64,000 nt of DNA from Planctomycetota bacterium (GCA_018242625.1 JAFEBO010000005.1:124001-188000); one strand, 5' to 3'. Shown: positions 25,288 through 33,599, counted from the first letter of the stretch. The notes: generated from the letters alone by a model not told the origin. Numbers and translations are program-made.

Positions 25288-25817
25288 ACATCTACGCGGA
25301 ACTCAAACGACTCGGAACGCTCACCACGCCGCAGCTCCGCGCCAAGTACGCGGAGGTGTTCGGGGAGGCCACGCGCTGCAACAACCGCCCGTACCTGATC
25401 AAGCGGATCTGCTGGCGGCTGCAGGCTGATGCGGAGGGTGACCTCTCCGAGCGAGCCCGGCAGCGGGCGTTCGCGCTGGCCGACGATGCCAACCTTCGGC
25501 TCCAAGCCCCGGCCGGAGCGGGGCCAGTCGAGATCGCCCCAGCGAACCATGCAACGCCGCCAATCGTGTCGATCCGCATGCCGCGTAAGAGCATCGAGCC
25601 CATGCCCGGCACGACGCTGTGGCGTGAGTACAAGGGCAGCATGATCGCCGTGATCGTTCTGCCCCGCGGGTTCGAGTACGAGGGCAAGGTCTACCGATCG
25701 CTCTCGGCGGTCGCCAACGCCATCACCGGCACGCACTGGAACGGCATGAAGTTCTTTGCCGAGTCGCTGGGCACGGCCGTTGGTGGGACCCGCCACGCGG
25801 AGGTGGCCCAGGCATGA
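25278..25817 (+). CDS. DUF2924 protein, recombinase companion
   Basis: A 179-aa protein with the DUF2924 layout: an N-terminal helical part (LRAKYAEVFGEAT, then RPYLIKRICWRLQ) and a C-terminal domain with GTTLWREYKGSMIAVIVL, GFEYEGKVYRSLSAVANAITGTHWNG and FF. DUF2924 genes are typically found immediately upstream of large serine recombinases in prophages and integrative elements. The ATG at 25278 has GGAG 7 bases upstream. Its stop overlaps the recombinase start by 4 bases (ATGA), showing coupling. A DNA-binding or recombination-directionality role is plausible but not established. Confidence 0.85.
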   Translation: MAMNIYAELKRLGTLTTPQLRAKYAEVFGEATRCNNRPYLIKRICWRLQADAEGDLSERARQRAFALADDANLRLQAPAGAGPVEIAPANHATPPIVSIRMPRKSIEPMPGTTLWREYKGSMIAVIVLPRGFEYEGKVYRSLSAVANAITGTHWNGMKFFAESLGTAVGGTRHAEVAQA

Positions 25818-27373
25818 GCACGTTCTCGATGTCATCCCGCAGGTACGCGAGCGGCGAGCAGCCGCGCAAGAACCCGCTTATTCGCTGCGCCATCTACACC
25901 CGCAAAAGCAGCGAAGAGGGCTTGGAACAGGAGTTCAACTCGCTCGACGCCCAGCGCGAAAGCGGCGAGGCGTATATCGCCAGCCAGAAGGCCGAGGGGT
26001 GGGTGTGCCTCCCCGACAAGTACGACGACGGCGGCTACACGGGCGGCAACATGGAACGCCCCGCCGTGCAGCGTCTAATGGCCGACATCGACGCGGGCAA
26101 GGTCGACTGCGTCGTGGTCTACAAGGTGGACCGCCTCAGCCGCTCGCTGATGGACTTCGCCCGCATGATGGAGGTCTTCGACCGCAAGAAGATCTCGTTC
26201 GTCTCGGTCACGCAGCAGTTCAACACGACGCAGTCGATGGGACGCCTCACGCTCAACATCCTGCTCTCGTTCGCGCAGTTCGAGCGGGAGATCATCTCCG
26301 AGCGCACCCGCGACAAGATCGCGGCCACCCGCAAAAAGGGCAAGTGGTTCGGCGGCAAGCCCATCCTCGGCTACGACCTGGTGGCCGGCAAGCTCGTGGT
26401 CAACCGCGACGAGGCATTCCGCGTGCGCGAGATCTTCGCGATCTACGTCGACACCCGCTCGGTGCGCCAGACCACGCTGGAGGCGGTGCGGCGGGGCTGG
26501 ACTACCAAGGGCTGGACGCAGAAGGACGGCAAGTGCGTCGGCGGGCTCCCGCTCACCAACCCCTATGTGCACCGCATCCTCACCAGCGTGTCGTACCTGG
26601 GCAAGGTGCAGCACCACGACCAGATCTACGACGGCGAGCAGGAAGCCATCATCGATCCGGCGCTGTGGAAGCGCGCGGCCGCGATCCTGGAAGCCAACGG
26701 CCGCGACAAGGGCAGCGACGTCCGCAACGTCCACAGCGGCCTGCTCAAGGGCCTGGTCCGCTGCTGCAACTGCGACAAGCCGATGGCGCACACGTTCACG
26801 ACCAAGTCGGGTAAGCGGACCTATCGCTACTACGTCTGCCACGTCGCCCAAAGCAGCGGCTACCACGCCTGCCCGTCCAAGTCCGTGCCTGCGGAGCAGA
26901 TCGAGTCGTTCGTGGTCGACCGTCTCCAGTCGCTCGGCCGCGACCGCGAACTGGTGAGCATGATCCTGGATCGCGCCCGAGCCGAGTCCCGCGATGTTCT
27001 GGAGCAGCTCAAGGACCGCAAGACGACGCTCGAGCGCGAACTGCGGTGGCTGGCCAGCGACGAGCGTCGCGCAGGGGCCGCGAGCGACGCCGACCGCCTC
27101 GCGGATCTGGCAGAACGCCAGCGCCAGATCGCCGAGCAGGTCCGCGAGATCGAGGGCGAGATCGAGGAGGCGGCCCGCGATGAACTCCGCCGCGACGAGG
27201 TCGACGCCGCGTTCGCAGAGTTCCGGCCGCTGTGGGACCAGCTCAACACGCGCGAGCGGACCGAGCTTCTTCGAGCCGTCATCAAGAGCGTCGAGTTCGA
27301 CGGCAAGGCCGGCGAGGTCACGCTGGTCTTCCACCCCGAGATGTCCCGCCTCGCCGAGGAGAACGCGCCATGA
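25814..27373 (+). CDS. Large serine recombinase
   Basis: A 519-aa large serine recombinase. The catalytic N-terminal domain has YTRKSS (Ser32 as nucleophile), the YKVDRLSRS segment and FAQFERE. A recombinase domain follows (about 200-290), then a zinc ribbon with CCNC near 317 and a later pair of cysteines, and a C-terminal coiled-coil rich in Glu/Arg (about 390-470). Such enzymes integrate and excise phages and integrative elements at specific att sites. It overlaps DUF2924 upstream and the HTH-like gene downstream, each by 4 bases. This is the strongest evidence that the region is a mobile element. Confidence 0.95.
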   Translation: MSTFSMSSRRYASGEQPRKNPLIRCAIYTRKSSEEGLEQEFNSLDAQRESGEAYIASQKAEGWVCLPDKYDDGGYTGGNMERPAVQRLMADIDAGKVDCVVVYKVDRLSRSLMDFARMMEVFDRKKISFVSVTQQFNTTQSMGRLTLNILLSFAQFEREIISERTRDKIAATRKKGKWFGGKPILGYDLVAGKLVVNRDEAFRVREIFAIYVDTRSVRQTTLEAVRRGWTTKGWTQKDGKCVGGLPLTNPYVHRILTSVSYLGKVQHHDQIYDGEQEAIIDPALWKRAAAILEANGRDKGSDVRNVHSGLLKGLVRCCNCDKPMAHTFTTKSGKRTYRYYVCHVAQSSGYHACPSKSVPAEQIESFVVDRLQSLGRDRELVSMILDRARAESRDVLEQLKDRKTTLERELRWLASDERRAGAASDADRLADLAERQRQIAEQVREIEGEIEEAARDELRRDEVDAAFAEFRPLWDQLNTRERTELLRAVIKSVEFDGKAGEVTLVFHPEMSRLAEENAP

Positions 27374-27846
27374 GCCACGCCGACCGCGCCACGTACAAGG
27401 TTCAGTTCGACAACGGCCGCACCGGCAATCGGCAGGCGCGCGTCGGGTCGGCCCCGGCGTTGCCGCCTCCCGGGCCCGCGCGCGTCCCCCGCGTCGCCAG
27501 GCTGATGGCGCTGGCGATCCGGTTCGATTCGCTGGTGCGCTGTGGGCAGGTGAAGGACTTCGCCCAGATCGCGCGGCTCGGGTACGTCACGCGCGGGCGG
27601 CTCAGCCAGATCATGGATCTGGCCAACCTCGCCCCGGACATTCAGGAGGAACTGCTGTTCCTCGAGCCGGTCAGTGCGGGTAAGGACGCGATTACCGAGC
27701 GGCACCTGCGGCCCATCGTCCGGCACACCGAATGGGCCTCCCAGCGGCGGCTGTGGCGGACGCTGATCAAGCGTGAAGAAACGGTCCCGCCGCCATCCCC
27801 GTGCGGGGTCGTCGCCACCCGGTCCAGAGTGGCGAAATCGCTGTAA
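27370..27846 (+). CDS. HTH-like accessory protein of the recombinase unit
   Basis: A 158-aa basic protein. Residues about 55-95 (KDFAQIARLGYVTRGRLSQI then MDLANLAPDIQEELL) look like a helix-turn-helix of the KorB/ParB-like type, with an arrangement seen in small proteins next to recombinases. The ATG overlaps the recombinase stop by 4 bases. It may bind DNA to regulate the unit or to assist recombination. No catalytic motif is visible. Confidence 0.65.
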   Translation: MSHADRATYKVQFDNGRTGNRQARVGSAPALPPPGPARVPRVARLMALAIRFDSLVRCGQVKDFAQIARLGYVTRGRLSQIMDLANLAPDIQEELLFLEPVSAGKDAITERHLRPIVRHTEWASQRRLWRTLIKREETVPPPSPCGVVATRSRVAKSL

Positions 27847-27939
27847 ATCAGGCGTGTTGTGGATCGCCAGAGGCGAACCTGTCGGACCCTGACAAATACC
27901 TGTTCTCGGCATGTTGTTCGGTCTACACTCGGGTCAACC

Positions 27940-27966
27940 GCCCCGGGTGGAATCCGGGGCTTTCTC
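27940..27966 (+). terminator. Hairpin with short T-rich tail ahead of gene at 27987
   Basis: GCCCCGG (27940-27946) pairs with CCGGGGC (27954-27960), followed by TTTCTCT. It lies after a TGTTCT-17-TACACT promoter-like pair (about 27901-27929) and 27 bases before the ATG at 27987. It could be an attenuator in the leader or the terminator of the recombinase unit. Confidence 0.45.
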
Positions 27967-27986
27967 TGTAGGCGGAGACCGGATCT

Positions 27987-29153
27987 ATGAGCAGCCTTTC
28001 GTTCCGTCGGTTCACAAGCGCGTACGCGCTGCGGGAAGTCGACCCCGCCGTCCTGATCGACTTCATGCGGCCGCACGCCGCGTTCCTTGCCGCGAGCGGC
28101 GTCATGCTGCCGACCGACCCAGCGCACCTCGACATCGAGCGCGTCGAGATCGCGCTGCTGACCAATGTCGGTGGTCTCCCGGTCGAACTGGTGGACGCTT
28201 TGTGGCACCTGCACGAGATGGCCACGCCGCTCGGCATGGAATCGCTGCTGGCCGCCGCTCAGGCGGCCGGGCTCGAACTTCCGCTCGACCACCTCTCGCC
28301 GGCGGACATCGCGGCCCGGGTCTGGGTCGAAAACCCCGACCTGGTGCGGCGCTGCCACACCGAGATCTCCGTCTCGCGCCGGCGCTCGTTTGAGACGTTC
28401 GTCCCCGCGCCCGGCGCGACGCTCGCGTGGGCGACGCCGGGGCCGGACCGTCTCGCGGCGCTGGAGGCGGGCGTCGTCGCGTGGTACGCCGCTCACCGCC
28501 GCGGCCCGGGGGCGCGGGTGCTCTTCTTCGACCACGGCGACGAAGTGCGTTTCCTCGTGCGTCACGGCGGCCCGTATCGCCGCGAGGGAAGCCTTGACGA
28601 AGGCAAGCCCGGGTGCGTTCGCTACCGACCGATGGCCCACGGGCTGATCGTCTTTGACCGCCGCACGTGGGAACTGCGCATCAACGCAGGGACGAAGGGC
28701 GAGTGCGCCGCGTACCGCCAGCTCATCGGCCAGCACATCTTCGGCCGCGCCGACATATTCCCCGCCGATCCCGACCGCTACGACCTGGAGCCTCTGCGGG
28801 CGCGTGGCCGGGGCAGCCTGATCTGCTCGCACATCACGGGCCTGGCGTCGGTGCGACTGGTCGAGCTCACGATGTACGTGGGCGGCCCGTTCCACCGCCG
28901 CAAGGTGGAGAAGGCCGACGACGTGCTGCTGGCGCTCGAGCACGCCCGCGAGTCGATTCCTGACGATGCCCTTCTCAGCGTCGCCACGTTCGAGGTGCGG
29001 TTCACCGACGGCCGCAAGCCCAGGCCGGTCACGATCCGGCACGGCAACAAGGCGACGTACACACGCGACACCGATGCGGATTTGATCGAGGCGTTCCTGC
29101 GCAGCGGCGGCTTTGTGAAGGGAGGCGGCCATGCGCTTGTGGCAGTCGCTTGA
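27987..29153 (+). CDS. Unknown protein of the mobile element (388 aa)
   Basis: I do not recognise this protein. It is 388 aa, soluble-looking, with an Arg/Asp-rich composition and no P-loop, zinc or HTH motif that I can see. The ATG at 27987 has GGAG 9 bases upstream. Its last 23 bases overlap the start of the next gene, so the two are translated as a pair. It is placed between the recombinase unit and the toxin-antitoxin pair, in the accessory part of the element. Confidence 0.65.
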   Translation: MSSLSFRRFTSAYALREVDPAVLIDFMRPHAAFLAASGVMLPTDPAHLDIERVEIALLTNVGGLPVELVDALWHLHEMATPLGMESLLAAAQAAGLELPLDHLSPADIAARVWVENPDLVRRCHTEISVSRRRSFETFVPAPGATLAWATPGPDRLAALEAGVVAWYAAHRRGPGARVLFFDHGDEVRFLVRHGGPYRREGSLDEGKPGCVRYRPMAHGLIVFDRRTWELRINAGTKGECAAYRQLIGQHIFGRADIFPADPDRYDLEPLRARGRGSLICSHITGLASVRLVELTMYVGGPFHRRKVEKADDVLLALEHARESIPDDALLSVATFEVRFTDGRKPRPVTIRHGNKATYTRDTDADLIEAFLRSGGFVKGGGHALVAVA

Positions 29154-30156
29154 GCGAGTGCAGGGCTGGGCCGGCGTGCGGTCGGTCTGGCGCGAGCACA
29201 TGGGGGACGAGCTGCAGTTCCTCCAGCCGCTGCTGCGGCCGATGGAGGAGCTGGCCATGTCGGTGCCGTGGCCGGGCACGATCGAGGGCCGCAAGGTGGT
29301 GGTCCACGACGAGGACGACATCGTCGCGATCGATCCCGAGACGTGCGAGTCCGCTCCGATCCGGCGCGACGACATCGTGCTGTGGCAACTCGATGCGGAC
29401 ACGTTGTTTCGCGGCATGTCTTCGGCTCTTGGCCTCGTCGGAACGCCCTCGTCGGTCGGGATGGGCAACCGCCTGTGGTGGCTGGGTGAACTCATCGTCG
29501 CCGACGCCACCTTCGCTGTGTATCTCGCCACGACGCGGAGCGCCGCCGATCTGCTCCGTAGCACAGCGCACATCGCGGCGTGGTCGCAGCGACCGTTCGT
29601 GCTGGTCACGCCGACCCGTAGCGGCGGCAGCGACGAACTGGACCGGCTCCTCGCCGGGCGTGAGGCCGCGCGGCTCACGCTCGACGGCTCGCTGGAGTGG
29701 CTCGGCGAAGGCGAGTTTCGCGCTACGCGATCCTTGCCCGATTGCCTGGAGTCGTTCCTGGCTCGTCACGCACCGCCGAAGGCGACGGCGAAACAGCCCA
29801 AGAAGTTCCCAACGCCCCGAGGTTCAACGTGGTCCGATGTGTCCATTCGCTTCCTTGGCGCGGAGAGTGCTCACGTCACTGTGCGTGGGGAGGTTCGGGA
29901 GCTTGATCCCGCGGGCATGAACCTGCTCGACGGGCGAACCAAGAAGCCCAATTTCCAGTGGCAGCTGCTCCATGCGTTCGGCTTGGCCGACGGACACATC
30001 AGCTGGAAGAAGGGCAACGCGTCCAAGGAGTATCAGAAGCGCAAGGAGACGCTCGCCAAGTCGCTGACGGCGTTCTTTGGGATCGCGGGCGAGCCGATCG
30101 TCCTCGACGGGAAGGACTGGAAGTGCTGCTTCCGAGTTGACGCGAGCGACGGTTGA
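29131..30156 (+). CDS. Unknown protein overlapping its partner gene (341 aa)
   Basis: A 341-aa protein without a recognised domain. The first ~200 residues are mixed alpha/beta. The last ~110 residues, after a Lys/Pro-rich linker (about 210-225), include W-x-DVSIRFLG and SKEYQKRKETLAKSLTAFFGI, which could be a winged-helix-type DNA-binding end. A GGAGG lies 5 bases upstream of the ATG at 29131, inside the preceding gene. The strict overlap suggests that the two products form a complex. Confidence 0.65.
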   Translation: MRLWQSLERVQGWAGVRSVWREHMGDELQFLQPLLRPMEELAMSVPWPGTIEGRKVVVHDEDDIVAIDPETCESAPIRRDDIVLWQLDADTLFRGMSSALGLVGTPSSVGMGNRLWWLGELIVADATFAVYLATTRSAADLLRSTAHIAAWSQRPFVLVTPTRSGGSDELDRLLAGREAARLTLDGSLEWLGEGEFRATRSLPDCLESFLARHAPPKATAKQPKKFPTPRGSTWSDVSIRFLGAESAHVTVRGEVRELDPAGMNLLDGRTKKPNFQWQLLHAFGLADGHISWKKGNASKEYQKRKETLAKSLTAFFGIAGEPIVLDGKDWKCCFRVDASDG

Positions 30157-30477
30157 TTACCGTGCGGCCATCTCGGCCAGGTGCTCGATCTCAAGCTCGC
30201 GTCCGTCGGCGAACTTCGCGGTCAGATGGAGTTCGCCCCCGAGCGCCTCGACGTACTTGCGGAGCGTCGTGAGGTACATGTCGGCGGCGTTCTCAAACTT
30301 GGACACGCTTCCCTGGGCGACGTCCAGTTTGCCGGCCAGGTCGGCCTGCGTCATGCCGATCGCCTTGCGGATCTCCGCCAGCGGCATCGTCTGGAGCGTC
30401 GCCTTGACGCGCGCGTCAACGCGCGCCTGTGCCTGGGGGGTCATCTTTCGCTTCAGGTTGTTCCACTTGTTGGCCAT
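30157..30477 (-). CDS. higA: XRE-family antitoxin (HigA-like)
   Basis: A 106-aa protein with an XRE helix-turn-helix (AEIRKAIGMTQADLAGKLDV then QGSVSKFENA, about residues 34-62) and a C-terminal segment LRKYVEALGGELHLTAKF, which is typical of antitoxins of the HigA/RelB-fused type. It should neutralise the toxin encoded 15 bases upstream and repress the shared promoter. GGGAG lies 7 bases before the ATG at 30477. Toxin-first order is characteristic of HigBA. Confidence 0.85.
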   Translation of the reverse strand: MANKWNNLKRKMTPQAQARVDARVKATLQTMPLAEIRKAIGMTQADLAGKLDVAQGSVSKFENAADMYLTTLRKYVEALGGELHLTAKFADGRELEIEHLAEMAAR

Positions 30478-30492
30478 TGCTGTGCTCCCAGT

Positions 30493-30849
30493 TCAGATCA
30501 GTCCTTCACGCTTCAGTTCTGCGAGGTGCTCGTCGTAGAGGTCGTCGGCTTGGGAGATGAACTTGTCGTAGAACCGCTTGTCCCCGGTCTTGTTGCCGCC
30601 GATGAGCAAGATCGCGCACCGGCGCGGGTCAAAGGCAAAGAACGTGCGATACGGCTCACCATCGTGCTGCGTCCGAAGTTCCTTCATGTTCGCGTGCCGC
30701 GAGCCTTTCAACGTGTCTACTTGCGGCCGCCCGAGCCCGGGCCCGACCGCTTCCAGAATCCCGATGTCGTGGGCGATCGATTCCTGAACATCCTCGGGGA
30801 GGGTTTGCCACCACGCCCCGAACTCGTCCGTGTACTCGACGTCCCACAT
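30493..30849 (-). CDS. higB: RelE/HigB-like toxin (phage Gp49-like)
   Basis: A 118-aa protein of the RelE/ParE superfamily, Gp49/HigB-like subgroup. Blocks are VEYTDEFGAWWQTL at the N terminus, LKGSRHANMKELRTQ in the middle, PYRTFFAFDPRRCAILLIGGNKTG and a FYDKFI segment. Such toxins cleave mRNA on the ribosome. The ATG at 30849 is chosen; a GTG one codon earlier is in frame. No Shine-Dalgarno sequence is visible, so a leaderless or coupled start is possible. Confidence 0.85.
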   Translation of the reverse strand: MWDVEYTDEFGAWWQTLPEDVQESIAHDIGILEAVGPGLGRPQVDTLKGSRHANMKELRTQHDGEPYRTFFAFDPRRCAILLIGGNKTGDKRFYDKFISQADDLYDEHLAELKREGLI

Positions 30850-30860
30850 CACAGTATTCC

Positions 30861-30873
30861 ATATCGGCTATAT
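30861..30873. promoter_or_regulatory. Candidate operator upstream of the HigBA pair
   Basis: An AT-rich imperfect palindrome, ATATCGGCTATAT on the plus strand, lies 12 bases upstream of the toxin start in an otherwise GC-rich region. Antitoxins of this family bind such sites. A second perfect palindrome, AAAACGCGTTTT, is at 30903-30914. The stretch 30850-31244 otherwise holds no supportable gene. Confidence 0.4.
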
Positions 30874-31212
30874 TCGTCAAGGCGCATGTTCGGGTTCGGG
30901 GCAAAACGCGTTTTCCGCGGCCGTTTTCGCGGGTTGAACACCCGATTATCGGCCTTGCCCGCCCCGTCTGCCACGCCCGGGGCAGCCATCCTGACGCCCC
31001 CGTCGAGTTTTCGATGACGGACCGCGCGGATTCTCTGTGAATTTCTGACGCGCCGCCCTGCCCGGATTCCCCGGCCATTGAGCCACTTCCGCACGGGCGG
31101 CATGGTCTGAAACGAGCCTGCAAATCGAGTTTTCGCCAGTCGAGGACGACAGGCCCGCATCCCACGCCAATCCCGCCCCGGTGAGCTCTTAGCCGGACCT
31201 GTCGCTCCCCGG

Positions 31213-31234
31213 GGCCTTCTGGCAATGCCAGGAA
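31213..31234. promoter_or_regulatory. Inverted repeat upstream of the sigma-like gene
   Basis: CCTTCTGGCA and TGCCAGGAAGG form a near-perfect inverted repeat ending 10 bases before the ATG at 31245. It could be an operator or a translational hairpin masking the start region. Confidence 0.4.
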
Positions 31235-31244
31235 GGTCCGGCCC

Positions 31245-31766
31245 ATGTCGACTCGCGCCATCGATCCATCCACCCTCAAGTTCGCCAAGTCCCTCGTTCG
31301 CATCAAGGCCAGGCAACTCCTCCGTGTTATCCGCGATCCCGCGACCAGCAGTCAGCAGGATTTGGAGCAGGACCTGCTCCTGGAAGTGGTCGTCCGCTGG
31401 CCCGGCTTTGATCCCAGTCGCGGCAACGCCGACGCGTTCGTCGAGAGCGTCGTCCGCGCCAAGCTCTGCAAGATGCTCCGCGACGCCAAGCGGGCCAAGC
31501 GGGTTCCGGGCCCGACCGTCAGCGCCGACAGCGGCGAGGCGATCGATCCCGCCGACGATCTCCGCGCCCTGTGCATCCGCATGGATGTCGAGACTGTCGT
31601 TGGCAAGCTCGACGCCGTGAAGCGCAGCGTGTGCGATCAGCTGCTGCGCGAGTCAGTGAGCGAAGCGGCGCGCCAGCTCCGCACGCCGCGCTCCACGCTG
31701 GAGTACGCGGTTAACAGCGTGCGCGATCGCTTCGAGAAATCAGATGTTGATCAGTATTTCTCGTGA
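31245..31766 (+). CDS. Phage-type sigma-70-like protein
   Basis: A 173-aa protein resembling a short ECF-like sigma factor. The N-terminal two thirds has a region-2 pattern (DLEQDLLLEVVVRWPGFDPS, then FVESVVRAKLCKMLRDAKRA), and the C terminus has a region-4-like HTH (VSEAARQLRTPRSTLEYAVNSV). ATG at 31245 follows GGAAGG 7 bases upstream. It precedes the replication block, so it could drive the element's own genes from the shared 18-bp motif, which is inference. An alternative is a phage RinA-like activator. Confidence 0.65.
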   Translation: MSTRAIDPSTLKFAKSLVRIKARQLLRVIRDPATSSQQDLEQDLLLEVVVRWPGFDPSRGNADAFVESVVRAKLCKMLRDAKRAKRVPGPTVSADSGEAIDPADDLRALCIRMDVETVVGKLDAVKRSVCDQLLRESVSEAARQLRTPRSTLEYAVNSVRDRFEKSDVDQYFS

Positions 31767-31778
31767 ACACGCCCCGCG

Positions 31779-31796
31779 ACGGGTTAGGTGCTCTAT
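31779..31796. repeat. 18-bp direct repeat, copy 2
   Basis: Identical to 24963-24980. It lies 13 bases after the sigma-like gene stop and 38 bases before the ATG at 31834, at the head of the replication block. Confidence 0.75.
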
Positions 31797-31833
31797 GGCA
31801 GCACCTCGTTCCTTGCCGCCCTCGGAGATCACC

Positions 31834-32166
31834 ATGAACACCACGCCCCGCACTGTCTACCGATTCGAGTTCGTGCACCGCGTCGACATCGACGAGGTCG
31901 AGCAGACCCTCGCTCTGTCCATCCTGGCCGTCGGGTGCCTGCAGGGCGAGGCCGCCGTTCGCCTGGACGCGGGCTACGCCATCGACCGCGACCGCCGTGT
32001 CATTGTCGTCGACGGCGACACGGAGACCGGGCGGGCGGTGACCCGCGTCTTCACCGGCTTCTGCATCCACGAGTACGGCGACGACGCCTTCAGCGTGCGC
32101 AGACCCGGCGACAAGAGCCCACGCGGCGGTGCTGCCGCCCAAGTCCCTGTGAGCGCGGTGGCGTGA
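31834..32166 (+). CDS. Unknown small protein at the head of the replication block
   Basis: A 110-aa protein with no recognised domain. It starts at ATG 31834 with GGAG 6 bases upstream; longer in-frame starts lack a binding site. It contains acidic and hydrophobic alternation (VYRFEFVHRVDIDEVEQTL) suggesting beta strands, and a hydrophobic core around residue 30. Its stop overlaps a GTG (32163) that is in frame with the following ATPase. It is likely the first gene of the recombination/replication operon. Confidence 0.6.
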   Translation: MNTTPRTVYRFEFVHRVDIDEVEQTLALSILAVGCLQGEAAVRLDAGYAIDRDRRVIVVDGDTETGRAVTRVFTGFCIHEYGDDAFSVRRPGDKSPRGGAAAQVPVSAVA

Positions 32167-32285
32167 GCCGCCGCACAAGCACCATCTCCTTCGACCTGCC
32201 GCTCGTGCGGCTTGGCCAGGGCGCGTTCACCCGCGACATCTGGCCCGAAGACCTCGACCCCTCAATCCCCAAGCACGGAGTTCGC

Positions 32286-33089
32286 ATGCCCCCAGCCACC
32301 CTCATGAACCAGATCAGCAAGGGCCGCAAGGCCCAGCCCCGGCGTGTCATGCTGTACGGCACGCACGGCATCGGTAAGAGCACGTTCGGCGCGATGGCCG
32401 ACAAGCCCATCTTCGTCCCCACCGAGGACGGCCTTGCCGACATCGACTGCGAGTCCTTCCCGCTCGCCAAGAGCCTCGGCGACGTGATGGCGGCGCTGGA
32501 GTCGCTGTACTCCAGCGACCACCAGTACAAGAGCGTCGTCATCGACAGCCTCGACTGGCTGGAGCGCCTGATCTGGGCCGAGGTGTGCGCCGACGAGAGC
32601 GTCGAGAACATCGAGAAGATCGGGTACGCCAAGGGGTACACCTTCGCCGTCGACAAGTGGCGGATGGTGCTCGGGGCGCTCGACGCGCTCCGCAGCGATC
32701 GCGGCATGACCATCGTGCTGATCGCGCACGCCAAGATCGAGAAGTTCGAGAACCCCGAGACCGTTCCGTACGACCGCTACTCGCCGCGCCTGCACAAGCT
32801 GGCCAGCGCGCTAGTGCAGGAATGGGCCGACGAGGTGCTCTTCGCCACGTACAAGGTCCACACCGTCAAGGTGGCCGAGGGGTTCAACCAGGCCAAGCAC
32901 AACGGCATCGGAACCGGTGAGCGGATCATCCGCACCGTCGAGCGGCCGGCCCACGTCGCCAAGAACCGCCTGGGCCTGCCCGACGAGTTGCCTCTCGACT
33001 ACCGCGTGTACGGCGCGTTCGCCCGCGGCGAGAACCCCTTCGCGGAGGCGGCAACCGCTGCTCCGGCACCCGACGCCGCCAACGCCTGA
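32286..33089 (+). CDS. Phage-type AAA ATPase (Sak4/AAA_24-like)
   Basis: A 267-aa RecA-like ATPase. Walker A is GTHGIGKST (about residues 24-32), Walker B is SVVIDSLDW, and LIAHAKIEKF is the sensor-type strand. Proteins of this type in phages act as single-strand annealing or RecA-like recombinases working with a DUF669 partner. The ATG at 32286 has GGAG 5 bases upstream. A GTG at 32163 overlapping the previous stop would add 41 residues and is a real alternative. DUF669 and RusA genes follow. Confidence 0.85.
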   Translation: MPPATLMNQISKGRKAQPRRVMLYGTHGIGKSTFGAMADKPIFVPTEDGLADIDCESFPLAKSLGDVMAALESLYSSDHQYKSVVIDSLDWLERLIWAEVCADESVENIEKIGYAKGYTFAVDKWRMVLGALDALRSDRGMTIVLIAHAKIEKFENPETVPYDRYSPRLHKLASALVQEWADEVLFATYKVHTVKVAEGFNQAKHNGIGTGERIIRTVERPAHVAKNRLGLPDELPLDYRVYGAFARGENPFAEAATAAPAPDAANA

Positions 33090-33137
33090 TCCACATCCAT
33101 CGCGCCTTCACGCACCCCTGCACAAGGAACCTGACCC

Positions 33138-33599
33138 ATGGCCAATCTGAACAACTTTGACGCTTCGCAGGTCGACCCGTCCGTCGCTCTCGACCCGCTC
33201 CCCGCGGGCAAGTATGTCGCCGTCATCTCGGAGTCGGAGCTCAAGCCGACCAAGACCGGCGTCGGCAAGTACCTCCAGCTGACCTTCCAGATCATCGACG
33301 GCGAGTACAAGGGCCGTCTGGTCTGGGCGCGGCTGAACCTCGAGAACAAGAGCGAGATGACCGTCAAGATCGCCCGCGGAGAACTCTCGGCGATATGCCG
33401 CGCTCTCGGGGTGATGCAGCCCAAGGACTCGGTCGAGCTCCACAACGTTCCGCTTGAGATCAACGTCGGGCTGAAGAAGCGCGACGACAACGGCGAGTTC
33501 ACCAACGTCATCAAGGGATACGGCAAGAAGGGCGGCTCGCCAGCACCACGCCCAACCGCTAGCGCTGGACCGGGGAGCACGCCGCCCTGGAAGCGCTAA
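33138..33599 (+). CDS. DUF669 protein (phage recombination/ssDNA-associated)
   Basis: A 153-aa DUF669 family protein: LPAGKYVAVISESELKPTK, GVGKYLQLTFQIIDGEYKGR, and a late GYGKKGG with a Pro/Ser-rich tail. DUF669 genes sit with phage recombination ATPases and are thought to be ssDNA-associated partners. AAGGA is 10 bases before the ATG. The neighbours on both sides are recombination genes, which supports the assignment. Confidence 0.85.
   Translation: MANLNNFDASQVDPSVALDPLPAGKYVAVISESELKPTKTGVGKYLQLTFQIIDGEYKGRLVWARLNLENKSEMTVKIARGELSAICRALGVMQPKDSVELHNVPLEINVGLKKRDDNGEFTNVIKGYGKKGGSPAPRPTASAGPGSTPPWKR

Noticed and set aside
30849-30880. TTGACG ... TACTGT promoter for the HigB-like toxin gene
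   Set aside because: The -10 box would lie directly against the start codon, so transcription would begin inside the gene; only the palindrome is kept.
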